Shown here: positions 31,788 through 41,075 of the stretch, one piece after another
Position numbering within the stretch: position 1 is the first letter of the stretch
Layout of the letters: each line of letters begins with the position of its first letter
Assembly (NCBI GenBank): GCA_036924085.1
Contig: JAVGWX010000008.1
Location: forward strand, 50,761,019-50,825,018
Origin: Ariolimax columbianus
Lineage: Eukaryota > Mollusca > Gastropoda > Stylommatophora > Arionidae
Length of the DNA: 64,000 nt
Direction: 5' to 3'
The notes under the pieces: generated by a model
Told to the model about the DNA's origin: nothing
The model's database searches: none
What the model saw: only the letters and a program-made list of their open reading frames with translations
Translations under genes and position numbers: made by a program

Positions 31788-31885
31788 CTAATCTCGAGAG
31801 CGTTTCTTTAAAGCTGGATTGACGTCTCCTTTCTTTCTTCGGCCATGTGGCCCACCTCTCACAATACGTCCTGGCCCGCCAACTT
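31788..31885 (-). CDS. Candidate 3'-terminal coding exon, unknown gene
   Basis: On the minus strand an acceptor-like TTACATGCAG precedes 98 nt that read, in the frame leaving two bases at the 5' end, 31 codons to a TAG: VGGPGRIVRGGPHGRRKK then GDVNPALKKRSRD. A Gly/Arg-rich, strongly basic C-terminal tail is plausible for an RNA-binding or nucleolar protein, but I do not recognise it. No matching upstream exon was found between here and POLR1A. Support is only the splice-site-like boundary, open frame, composition and a downstream AATAAA. Confidence 0.3.
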
Positions 31886-31984
31886 CTGCATGTAATATAA
31901 ACATCACATAATTATTCAGTTTCTACTGCCAGACTCACACATTAACACATACATTCACATATGCCCAGCACAATTCCTCCTCAT

Positions 31985-32109
31985 TAACTGCACTCCATAA
32001 CTGAAGTCAATCGTGTTTGTTGTAACAAATCCAAAACTCAACATAGTCAGCTGCTAACACTAAGTTTAACAACTAAAATATAACCAAAAAATAACAAACT
32101 AACACATTA
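31985..32109. repeat. Repeat U, unit 1 (about 150-bp tandem unit, separated by insertions)
   Basis: CAGCTGCTAACACTAAGTTT and AACTAACACATTATTTTCTG match the units at 33665-34030. It was contiguous with them before SINE-D and LINE Lf inserted at 32119 and 32477. Confidence 0.75.
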
Positions 32110-32118
32110 TTTTCTGTT

Positions 32119-32450
32119 GTTGTTGAATGCCCACAATGAGTAGGATTTCTCTTTTGTGCGCCCTAAAAGGAGCGTTAAGTGGCAGGTTGTCGTAGCTTTC
32201 CTCACATCCCGAGCGTGCTGAAGAAGGTGGACCGGAGTCCTCCAGACGGTTGTGCTATGATTGGGTTCATCTGCATGTTGCTCACTACTATGAGGATCAC
32301 GTCGATCCCTCACCTTGTTAGCCAGGCTGCCATGATAACAGCCCATTTCCTGGAAAGACTATGAGGAAGCCGAGGTGAGGGTCTTGTCGAGTATGTTTTG
32401 CCTGAATCTGACCAGTATAATTTGCCTGACCAGACAGTCTTTTGTCCCAT
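32119..32450 (-). mobile_element. SINE family D copy with 9-bp TSD
   Basis: Reverse orientation with the (AAC)n tail at the left as GTTGTTG. TTTTCTGTT flanks it at 32110-32118 and 32451-32459. Internal blocks GATCACGTCGATCCCTCACC and AGGGTCTTGTCGAGTATGTT match the 29460 copy. Confidence 0.8.
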
Positions 32451-32476
32451 TTTTCTGTTATAAAACTCTTTAATTC

Positions 32477-33657
32477 ACTTATCTTGGGTCTGCTATCAAC
32501 AACAGTGTCTCACTCAAGATGGAGATACAATAGGCTTAGCAAGGTGAGCACCGCCATGGCCCACGAGACGAAGAGAGTCTGGGAGCGCAATGCTCTGTTT
32601 GACAACACCATGGTCCGAGTCTGTGTTCTTGGGACTCTCGTGTAAGGAAGTGAGACTTGAAGCACTTACACTAAGCAGGAGCTCAATGCCTTTCTCTTGA
32701 GGTGTCAACGGAGTATATTAGGGACTGAGTAGCAAGAGAGAGCGCCACATAATGTGATTTGACAGCGAGTAAACACTCCCTGCATGTATTCGATGTTAAG
32801 CCAATGATGTTTTCAATGGTTGGGACATGTTTACCGCATGAAAGATAAGAGGCTGCCAAAGGATATCCTCTATGGACAGCTAGCCATTGAAGCTAGAAGA
32901 ATCGGCCGTCTCATACTGCGATTCAAGGACATATTCAAGATGGACATGAAGTTTCGTGACATCCCACCCGAAGGCTGGTAAACAGCTGCTCAGGATGGAG
33001 CTGTTATGTGAGTCAGTTGGAAGGGGGATAGTAGCTGCTGACACTCGCAGAGATCTTCGGGCTTCAGGGAAAGACTGATGAGATCGGGGGACACCCCAGC
33101 AAGCTGACTCCCTCACCATGGTTGTATGATCTGTGGCAGGGACAGTCACTTGCGGACCGGCGTTTACAATCATAGCAGACTGTGTCAAAATACTGAAGAC
33201 AGAGCTGGACAAAACTCACAGAATGCCATGTGCATGGTCTACACAGACAGAGCTGGACAAAACTCACAGAATGCCATGTGCATGGTCTACACAGACAGAG
33301 CTGGACAAAACTCACAGGATGCCATGTGCATGGTCTACACAGACAGAGCTGGACAAAACTCACAGGATGCCATGTGCATGGTCTACACAGACAGAGCTGG
33401 ACAAAACTCACAGAATGCCATATGCATGGTCTACACAGACAGAGCTGGAAAAAACTCACAGAATGCCATGTACATGGTCTACACAGACAGAGCTGGACAA
33501 AACTCACAGGATGCCATGTGCATGGTCTACACAGACAGAGCTGGACAAAACTCACAGGATGCCATGTACATGGTCTACACAGACAGAGCTGGACAAAACT
33601 CACAGGATGCCATGTGCATGGTCTACACAGACTGAGCTGCCAATGATGATGATGATG
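32477..33657 (+). mobile_element. LINE family Lf 3' copy with 14-bp TSD and expanded end
   Basis: AAACTCTTTAATTC flanks it perfectly (32463-32476, 33658-33671). The interior encodes in broken frames HETKRVWERNALFDNTM, MYSMLSQ, WLGHVYRMKDKRLPKDILYG, then DSLTMVV and a terminal ELDKTHRMPCAW segment. It ends with an (ATG)n tail at 33642-33657. The last coding segment has been amplified into a 48-bp array. Confidence 0.85.
33193..33640. repeat. 48-bp minisatellite inside LINE Lf, about 9 copies
   Basis: Monomer ACAGAGCTGGACAAAACTCA + CAGAATGCCATGTGCATGGT + CTACACAG, 16 codons, so frames such as TELDKTHRMPCAWSTQ remain open throughout. Confidence 0.95.
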
Positions 33658-33664
33658 AAACTCT

Positions 33665-34030
33665 TTAATTCTGCAATTATGCCAATCATCAATGACATGC
33701 AAGTGTCCGTTTTAACAAATCCCAAACTAAACATGTTAACCTGTTAACACTAACTTTAGCAGCTAAATTATAACACAAAAATAACACACAACTAACACAT
33801 TATCTTCTGTTATAAACTTTAATTCTGCAATTATGCCAATCATTGATGATATGCAAGTGTGAGTTTTAACAAATCCCAAACTGAACATGGTGAGCTGCTA
33901 ACACTAAGTTTAACAGCTCAAAAATAACACACAACTAACACATTATCTTCTGTTATAAACTTTAATTCTGCAATTATGCCAATCATTGATGACATGCAAG
34001 TGTCAGTTTTAATCAATTCCGAACTCTAGA
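33665..34030. repeat. Repeat U, units 2-4
   Basis: TTTAATTCTGCAATTATGCC occurs at about 33664, 33818 and 33961 (spacings 154 and 143 bp), followed by TTTTAACAAATCCCAAACT and AACTAACACATTATCTTCTG. The last unit is partial. Confidence 0.9.
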
Positions 34031-34254
34031 TGGTAATCTTAGCTTATAATATATGTTATGCTGTGCAGAACCGATATCATTGTATTCTAAGCAGACTCAT
34101 AGGTCTCTTATATCAAATTGTAAAGGGTTTGGATACTGATAGCACCTATAGCTCACTGCTTGTACACACTCCTCCATTCTTACAGGCGTCATCCGCAACA
34201 GATTGACCCTTGTTTAATTGGTTGCAATCAGTGTGTTCCTCTTATCAATGGAGC

Positions 34255-34560
34255 TTGTAGTCTAGTCAACAGTCAGCTGGTTTATTAGACTGGGATTACA
34301 GCATGCCAGGAGTTCGAGTTCATGGACAGACAAACAAAACCCTGGCCGTGGTTCGTGCATGGTACGACTGCTCCTCAAGTTGACCCAGTTGTAAATAGGT
34401 ATTTGATGGCTGAGTTGGGGAAGGTAAAAACAGCAAGGAAGGGAACTGGCCACCTCACCTTACATAGGCTGCGGCTTAGTACATGAAGAGTTATCTTCAT
34501 CCTCAACTGCAATTGTTGCCATGGGACTGACCTTTACCGTATCAATATTAACCTTACATT
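34255..34560 (+). mobile_element. SINE family E, copy with tRNA-like head
   Basis: Head GTAGTCTAGTCAACAGTCAG (A-box-like), GAGTTCGAGTTC (B-box-like), then TGATGGCTGAGTTGGGGAAG, AGGAAGGGAACTGG and GTTGCCATGGGACTGACCTT. Matches 6945-7245 in reverse. Confidence 0.65.
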
Positions 34561-35460
34561 TCAATATATGAGATACAGCAGTGAAACTTAATACTTAACT
34601 TAACTTAGCTTAACTGAAAAACAAACAGTTAAATCAGTTTTACATTGCAACAGCAAATAGATGTGTACAAATGTTTCTACCTAAATATGTCTTTATCATG
34701 AGCTAGACAAATGAAAACAGCAAATTAAATTAATAAGTAAATACAAGTATCTAGTAAAATGATAATACTACTTCTTCCTCTTCTTGGTCGCTGCTCTTAT
34801 ACTGCTGAGAGTGCAGAAGCCTTTTTTTTGGTATATACTTGCACTGTGGAAGGCCATCTTCTTCTGGTTTTCATGAAGTCCACTATTTTTTGGGTGGGAA
34901 ATTTGGTACCTTTAGCATTTTTTCCTCAACAGCAGCGATCAGCTTGTTTCTTTCAATTTTTAACTGCCATGGGTATTTTGCATGCACAGCGTGTGCACAG
35001 GACCTCTGAGCTAATCATCCATCTCTGATAGGACTTGGCACCTCCCTTGAAACCAGGGGACGCTTGAAACTTGCAGGACTCCAGCATTTCTCACTTTTGT
35101 TTGTTAATTTCTTGAGAGCCAAGCAAGCAACTTATCCCACTCAACTATAGCGACCCTCAATGATAATACGTAATGCTGATCTTCGTTTAACTTAGTTTCA
35201 AGAATTTATGTATTCTGTTTCTGTTTTTCAAGTCCTTGAAAAAAGTTAGAACATTGTATCAATGTTCTTATGTGATACTTTACAATAACCTTGCTCGTCT
35301 TTCAGTCAATATTAATCTTAGACCAAGTCTGTTCAACTAGCCTAAACAGAGCACAAAACATCCTCGTACAAAATATTGTTATAACTTAACTTTACAAATA
35401 ATGATCACAAACTACATGTAGAATATCAAATAATACAACAACCAGATCAGCTAACCTCAA
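34561..35460. other. No recognised gene
   Basis: AT-rich. An 89-codon open stretch at 34759-35028 (+) has no family I recognise and no supporting signals. Confidence 0.4.
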
Positions 35461-35469
35461 GTTTCACCA

Positions 35470-35940
35470 TTCTTCTTCTCCTTTGCGTTCAAGATCTTTG
35501 GTCATGCTATATCCGCAGGCCAGTCCCGATGATGCAGTTTGTAGTCTTCACCAGGTCGGAGCGGCTGCCCCACAGCTTTTATCTTAGCTTCTCACCCTCT
35601 GGCCAGGTCTGGTATCTCATTTCCCTATAGAGTGGGCATTCCTGTAGAATTTGTTCAGGATTCTGGCCCCCCTGTTCTACAGAGACATTCATCGATGTGT
35701 GAGATCTTTAGTCGGAATAGATGTTCTAGTAGCCTGCACTGACCAGTTCTCAGGCGAAATAAGGTAGTTTGTTGATTTCTTTTTGAGTTAGTGAATTGGG
35801 TCTGGTCTGGTCTGCTGCTTATGGTTATCCGAGTGGTTTGCCAGGGTCTAAATGTATGACAAGGACAAGAATAACACCACTGCCACACAGAGAGCATGTC
35901 ATAAGAAGCGATTAACCGTGTGACATGGCATAACACCGGC
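35470..35940 (-). mobile_element. LINE family Le C-terminal end
   Basis: Minus strand: KRNQQTTLFRLRTGQCRLLE, HLFRLKISHIDECLCRTG, then a frame-broken tail (EDYKLHHRDWPAD). The RLRTG...C-x-C-x-T-G motif is the zinc-knuckle-like end that follows RNase H in these elements. It is the unexpanded counterpart of the 28425 array. Confidence 0.8.
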
Positions 35941-35969
35941 CATTGTTAGGTGGTGTTAAGAGCAGCATA

Positions 35970-36145
35970 GATGATGTTTTTTCTTTTGCGCTCGTTCTCA
36001 ATCTCCCGCTACCAAGCCCTGAACAGAAGTTTGCGTGTAGCGGGATGTAGTCCGAAGAACGGAATGCATTGTGTCACTAGTTTACAGCTTGACTGCGATA
36101 TTTGCACCTCTCGGTCTGACACATCTGTCTTCAGCAGGGTATAGA
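35970..36145 (-). mobile_element. SINE family C 3' part
   Basis: CTCAATCTCCCGCTACCAAG, GTAGCGGGATGTAGTCCGAA, GTTTACAGCTTGACTGCGAT and CTCTCGGTCTGACACATCTG match family C in reverse. Confidence 0.75.
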
Positions 36146-36679
36146 TGATATATAACAGGCTGCGGGTCTACTTTGCTCTAGTGTTTGAGTCTATTAAGAT
36201 GGACTCGCACATCAGTTAACCACCCTCAATAGTAGAGTAATAAGCTGCTCGAGCATAGCCCGCTCAGCAGGAAATCCTCCTACTGGCTACATCCAGCTCA
36301 CATCAGAGATGGGACCTGCACAGCGGCAGAAGTAGAAGCACAGGTCGACTAAGACTACTACTTATGTTTCTGTCTTCTCTCCATTGGTGTATATATTGAT
36401 TTCTGATGATGTTCTTGATTTCTCTGTATGGTACTTGATTCCCCACTAAATTATGAAATCCATTTCAATTCTAAGTTCCTCAAATGATGTCAATCACCTA
36501 TCACATGGATGTACCAGTTTCTGCGATTCTAGATATTATATGGTAATCTTACACCAACTTTCATCATAAGCAACGCTGATTGGTGTGTGTGATCATCAAT
36601 TAATCAAATCATAACCGTTCAGTTCTCTGTGGAGCACAGATCAATAAATACATGCCAAGTCACCCTGTTCTGGACTATC
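36146..36679. other. No recognised feature
   Basis: Nothing recognised on either strand. Confidence 0.35.
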
Positions 36680-36910
36680 CATCCAGCTATGGGTGAAACA
36701 TCCGCTCCCCAATCTAAAACACACGGGTTCGATTCCTGTCGTGTCCAGTTTGGATGACACTGGTTTATTTTTCCTCAGTGCGATTGCTCCTCCCTGTACA
36801 GAAAGTAATGGCAGCCTACGATACTACACACCTGCTAGAAACTTATAACAGCCAAATAGGTTGGCAGTTGTAAGAAGCGACATTCTGCAAAGTACTTGCT
36901 ACTTACTTCA
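36680..36910 (+). mobile_element. SINE family B, copy 4
   Basis: B box GGGTTCGATTCCTG, then GTCCAGTTTGGATGACACTG, GTACAGAAAGTAATGGCAGC, AGAAACTTATAACAGCCAAA. The A-box half is degraded. Confidence 0.8.
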
Positions 36911-36999
36911 CTCAGTCTCTTTTCTCTATGTGTGTTTCAGTCTGCCTTTACTTTTCTTGCCTTGGGGATTTCAGAAAAGAGACTGTCTTGTAATGCTGG

Positions 37000-37620
37000 T
37001 TTCTTGTGTGTCCTATCCAACATCAGCACCTTCTTCTCATATCATTATTGACTGATAACTGTTGGGTTCTTTCCAACAGTTTCACATTAGTGATCTTATC
37101 ACACCATTTCAATCTCTCTATTCTGTGCATATTATCAACCATTTATGAAAGTATATACCTATTTATTGTTGTTAATGTTTCAGAGACATACAATAGAACA
37201 GACTTTACATTAGAGTTGGGGATTTTTATTTGTGTTGGACTTAACTTCTTTTAATTTTCTCAAGTTCTTCAATGTAATGAAAAAACCTCTCGCCTTTTGT
37301 ATTATTATTTTGATATCTTCATCTTATTTTGTCTATATTACTATCAAGATATATGAATGATTCCATATTATTTAGAAATATGTTTCCCAATGTAGTTAGT
37401 TGCATTTATTATCACAACCTTTGTTTTTTTAATGTGTATTTTCAGTCCCAATTTGTGTAAGTTTCAACAAGATCGTAATCCTGAATCATCCAAATTTCCT
37501 GTCCTGAAGTTTATCAGTTTTGTCACTGCTTGTAGTCCATGCCACAATATTAAATCACCCAGCATTTTCTCTCGATATCACTCTGTATTCTTTTATCCAG
37601 TAACTTATCTCCACACATAG
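37000..37620 (-). mobile_element. LINE family Ld (RTE-like) remnant
   Basis: Reading the minus strand, fragments parallel the Ld protein in order: LGLKIHIKKTKVV (37450), YLDSNIDK, IIIQKARGFFITLKNLRK (about 37290), then RIERLKWCDKITNVKLLERT (about 37110) and MRRRC. Heavily mutated. It starts about 140 bp downstream of the POLR1A stop codon. Confidence 0.65.
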
Positions 37621-37762
37621 GTACTCCCTCAGCGCAACCTCACAATCTCCCCTGAAGAAAAAAAACACACACTGACACACATCATCAACAAGCACATAAA
37701 CTGTTAGAAATATTAGCACATCAAATTACACATCATAACATTACACATCATAATACACCGCA

Positions 37763-38053
37763 TCATAACACATCTAGAACATCGAAACATCCTGTGCCCA
37801 CCCTCACTTGCTTCCCTACCACCAATCTCGAGCTCGGTGACTCGAGCTGATCTTTATGTCCTGAAACACAAGCATTGAGCAGAAAGTTCATTGTCGTCTC
37901 AAACGTCATCTTCTGTAGAGGTGATGTGTTGTACACGATGTCACGTCTGTTGAAGGCATCGTACTGGCCACGACTTGTCATGTAGTCTGCCAGAAGGGAC
38001 AGGTGACGGTAGTCCACAGTGATACCATACACACCAAATACATTCTGAATTTC
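37763..38053 (-). CDS. POLR1A: RNA polymerase I largest subunit, last coding exon
   Basis: 96 residues to a TAA stop, opening after a good acceptor (TTTATTGTAAAACAG). The protein reads EIQNVFGVYGITVDYRHLSL, LLADYMTSRGQYDAFNR, SPLQKMTFETTMNFL, SSRLVVGKQVRVGTGCFDVL. This is the conserved C-terminal end of the Pol I A190 subunit: the RHLSLLADYM segment, the invariant MTFETT stretch and the SPS-x-RLVVG-type ending belong to this subunit rather than to RPB1 or RPC1. Pol I transcribes pre-rRNA in the nucleolus. Phase 0 joins the upstream exon exactly. No damage is seen. Poly(A) signal not identified; an Ld LINE lies just downstream. Confidence 0.88.
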   Translation of the reverse strand, partial: EIQNVFGVYGITVDYRHLSLLADYMTSRGQYDAFNRRDIVYNTSPLQKMTFETTMNFLLNACVSGHKDQLESPSSRLVVGKQVRVGTGCFDVLDVL

Positions 38054-38223
38054 CTGTTTTACAATAAAAAAAAGGCCACATCATTTTCACTTTCAAAACA
38101 AGATCTATTTACTCTTCAGGATCAAATGTAATCAAAATTATGAAATCTGAGATACAGCACACAATTTGGATAAAGGTCTCATTGTCTTGAGACATGAGTT
38201 CTTCTTCTGAGATCGTTGCTCAT

Positions 38224-38720
38224 TTAGACTGGGACTCTCGATTCTTCAATACATTCAGCTGTCTTCTTCAGGGTTTCAATAGCGCAGTACAGTTTCTCCT
38301 CGAGGAGAGTTGGCATGGGCCACACCCTTCTCCTTAGATCTGTGTGCTGGCTTGAAATACATGTGTTGTTGTCATATAGGCTGGTGGTACCTATCTTGAA
38401 TTTGGTGTACAGATGATGTCTCATTCTGTTGTGGCCAATTCGGAGATGTGATATGATAACATGCGTCTTTTCTGGATAGCTGATAGTATCTGTCCTCTTT
38501 GGGGTGTTTTCCCTTCCATTTTACATTGTTTTGCACTTTGATTTTGACTTTTGCTTCTTCATAGTTGACCAGGTATTCTTCCTGTAACAGTTGTACTCCC
38601 TCTTTGGCTAGACTGTCAGCCTTCTTGTTTCCTTTGATGTTACATTGCGATGGTATCCACTGTATCACTGCTTTCTGAAAACCAGTGATATCTAGAAACT
38701 TCTTCTTCTTCTTCATCGTA
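38224..38720 (-). pseudogene. LINE Le RNase H fragment in a POLR1A intron
   Basis: Minus strand: AVIQWIPSQCNIKGNKKADS, LAKEGVQLL, EDRYYQLSRKDACYH (residues of the RNase H C-terminus and downstream linker), then in another frame MRHHLYTKFKIGTTSLY to 38224 with the Le tail. It abuts a second Le fragment at 38726. Confidence 0.8.
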
Positions 38721-38725
38721 CGCAG

Positions 38726-39091
38726 TCAGACACCAACCTTTATTTTTTCGAAAAAAGCAGCGGTCATCCTGAGGCTGTCGACACTGCCATAGAGCTTGTC
38801 TAGTGTTGCCACTGGTGATGGCCACATCTGCTCTCTCTGATCCTCGTATGTCGGGCAGTTTTGCAGCAGATGTTCAGCGGTCATTTTCCCGGTACCACAC
38901 AGGTATTTGTCAGTGCCACCTATCTTCAATTTGTTGAATAGGTGGTACCTCAGTCTATTGTGGCCAGTGCGAAGTCTGAAGACCACGACCTGCTCTCTTC
39001 TGTTCAACTGGTAATAGGCATCGTTTTTTGTGTAGCCAGTATGTTCGGTTTCCCATTTGGTCATGTAATATCTAGAAACAATACCCCACAT
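38726..39091 (-). pseudogene. LINE Le zinc-knuckle C-terminus in a POLR1A intron
   Basis: Open for 121 residues: YYQLNRREQVVVFRLRTGHN, HLFNKLKIGGTDKYLCGTG, AEHLLQNCPTYEDQREQMWP and a C-terminal VDSLRMTAAFFEKIKVGV. This is the best-preserved Le tail here. The C-G-T-G...H-x4-C arrangement is complete. Confidence 0.85.
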
Positions 39092-39129
39092 ATGATACAG
39101 AAATAAAAGAAAGATCTAGCAACAATACC

Positions 39130-39300
39130 CCATATATTCTTCTTCTTCAACTGCGTTCATTTTCAATCTCTCGCTACCAATCCCTAAACAGTGCTTTGCA
39201 AGTAGCAGGATGTAGTCCGGAGAACGGAATGCATTGTGTCGCTAGTTTACAGCTTCACTGTGATATTTGCACCTTTCGGTAGGACAAATTAGTCTTCGTC
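39130..39300 (-). mobile_element. SINE family C 3' part in a POLR1A intron
   Basis: CATTTTCAATCTCTCGCTAC, GTAGCAGGATGTAGTCCGGA, GTTTACAGCTTCACTGTGAT match family C in reverse. The flanking ACCCCATATNTGATACA-like sequence recurs several times between 39080 and 39450 as a loose local repeat. Confidence 0.75.
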
Positions 39301-39554
39301 AGCACCCCATATTTGATACATGAATAAAAGAAAGCTCTAGCAATAATACCCCACATATGATACACAAGTAAAAGAAAGCTCTAAAACCAATACCCCATAT
39401 ATGATAATATAACAAAGCTATAGAAACAGTACCCCATATTTGACACAATAATTAAACAAAACGTGACTAACTCATTTTCAAAAGGAACAGAAGAAGAAGA
39501 AATATATCAGACAAGTCCATACTCAACTATGACTGTCAATGACTGACATCTCAC

Positions 39555-39665
39555 CTTGATGATAACTCTGTTAGCTGCCTCAATCCCGTAGGTGTTGGCC
39601 ATCGTGTGTATACAGTTTGAGTACATTCTATTTAGGTCAAGGATTTCCGGGTGCTTAAACATTTC
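39555..39665 (-). CDS. POLR1A: RNA polymerase I largest subunit, penultimate coding exon
   Basis: 111 bp, exactly 37 codons, phase 0 at both ends. Acceptor ...CCTTCTAG and donor GTGAGA are in place. It reads [20 protein letters not shown] then [17 protein letters not shown]. The [21 protein letters not shown] stretch is the conserved segment preceding the VFGVYGI region of A190, and it joins in frame to EIQNVFGVYGI of the last exon across a 1.5-kb intron (38054-39554). The preceding exon is not found between 39666 and 64000, so it must lie beyond the window on the far side of the tandem array. Confidence 0.88.
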
Positions 39666-39910
39666 CTAGAAGGACAGAAGAGACATGCTTTCATTCTTCT
39701 TTGTCACTGAACTAATCGTACTGTTTACAACAAAATCATTTGATACCCCCATAAAAAAACTAAATTTAACACTCTTGAAATAACATCCTTGTCTTACAAA
39801 GACAACATCATTCTGTATTGGGCGTTATATACCATAACATTTACTAATAGCGGAGCACGAAAACTAGCAATAGGACGATGTGACACATGGCAGCCATGTC
39901 CCAGGTATGT

Positions 39911-40159
39911 TTGGTTTTGTTTTTTGTTTTTTTTATTTTTTCCTATCATATGACATTTTACCCATTGCTGGTGTAGTTGAGGGGTTTAGAAGGCTGAAGA
40001 CTACAGGCCGCTTCGCCACTGCTGTCGCCATGTCATGTGCTGGCTAATTTAACTTATTTCACCCCCAAAAGAAAAACAACATATGCCATACCAGGGATTC
40101 GAGCCCCTGCCCTCCTTGTCAGCAGGTAGGCCTTGAAATTATTTGGCCATGCACTCCTC
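39911..40159 (-). mobile_element. SINE family F with 11-bp TSD
   Basis: CCCAGGTATGT flanks it perfectly (39900-39910, 40160-40170). The minus strand starts GGAGGAGTGCATGGCCAAAT (A-box region), has a B box GGGCTCGAATCCC near 40095, and ends in a T-rich stretch on the + strand, the reverse of an A-rich tail. A single copy in the window. Confidence 0.85.
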
Positions 40160-40540
40160 CCCAGGTATGTATTTGAGAGAAAATCACAATCACATTTGGA
40201 GGACTTCACTGTGTATAATTCATATATAGCACTTCATTCCTCAAAACTTAAATTAACTGTAAAAATAGACAAATATATTTATTAAGCTCAAGGTTATAAA
40301 AGGCAGAGATGTTATAGCATTTGTATCTTACAGTAAAAGGACAGGGTTCAAGACTTGGTCACAGCACCTGTTTGGTCAGCTACAAAAAAAAGTAACTTAA
40401 CAAACAATGAAGTCTCTAAAACAACACACCCTGTGGTCTCTAATACTCCAACAATGAAGTCTCTAAAACAACACACCCTGTGGTCTCTAATAACTCCAAC
40501 AATGAAGTCTCTAAAACAACACACCCAGTGGTCTCTAATA

Positions 40541-40830
40541 ACTCCAACAATGAAGTCTCTAATAACTCCAACAATGAAGTCTCTAATAACTCCAACAATG
40601 AAGTCTCTAATAACTCCAACAATGAAGTCTCTAATAACTCCAACAATGAAGTCTCTAATAACTCCAACAATGAAGTCTCTAATAACTCCAACAATGAAGT
40701 CTCTAATAACTCCAATAATGAAGTCTCTAATAACTCCAACAATGAAGTCTCTAATAACTACAACAATGAAGTCTCTAATAATTCCAACAATGAAGTCTCT
40801 AATAACTCCAACAATGAAGTCTCTAAAACA
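40541..40830. repeat. Pure 24-bp X run
   Basis: About 12 consecutive X units with no Y or Z. Smaller X runs recur at about 40955-41075 and 41940-42010, each containing the same 2-nt deletion (GAAGTCTAATAAC at 41031 and 41966), so they are duplicates of one another. Confidence 0.95.
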
Positions 40831-41075
40831 ACACACCCTGTGGTCTCTAATAACTCCAACAATGAAGTCTCTAAAACAACACACCCAGTGGTCTCTAATA
40901 ACTCCAACAATGAAGTCTCTAAAACAACACATCCAGTGGTCTATAATAACTCCAACAATGAAGTCTCTAATAACTCCAACAATGAAGTCTCTAATAACTC
41001 CAACAATGAAGTCTCTAATAACTCCAACAATGAAGTCTAATAACTCCAACAATGAAGTCTCTAATAACTCCAACA

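Noticed and set aside
34759..35028. 89-codon ORF, considered as a piggyBac or other transposase fragment
   Set aside because: No convincing signature residues in order; only vague similarity.
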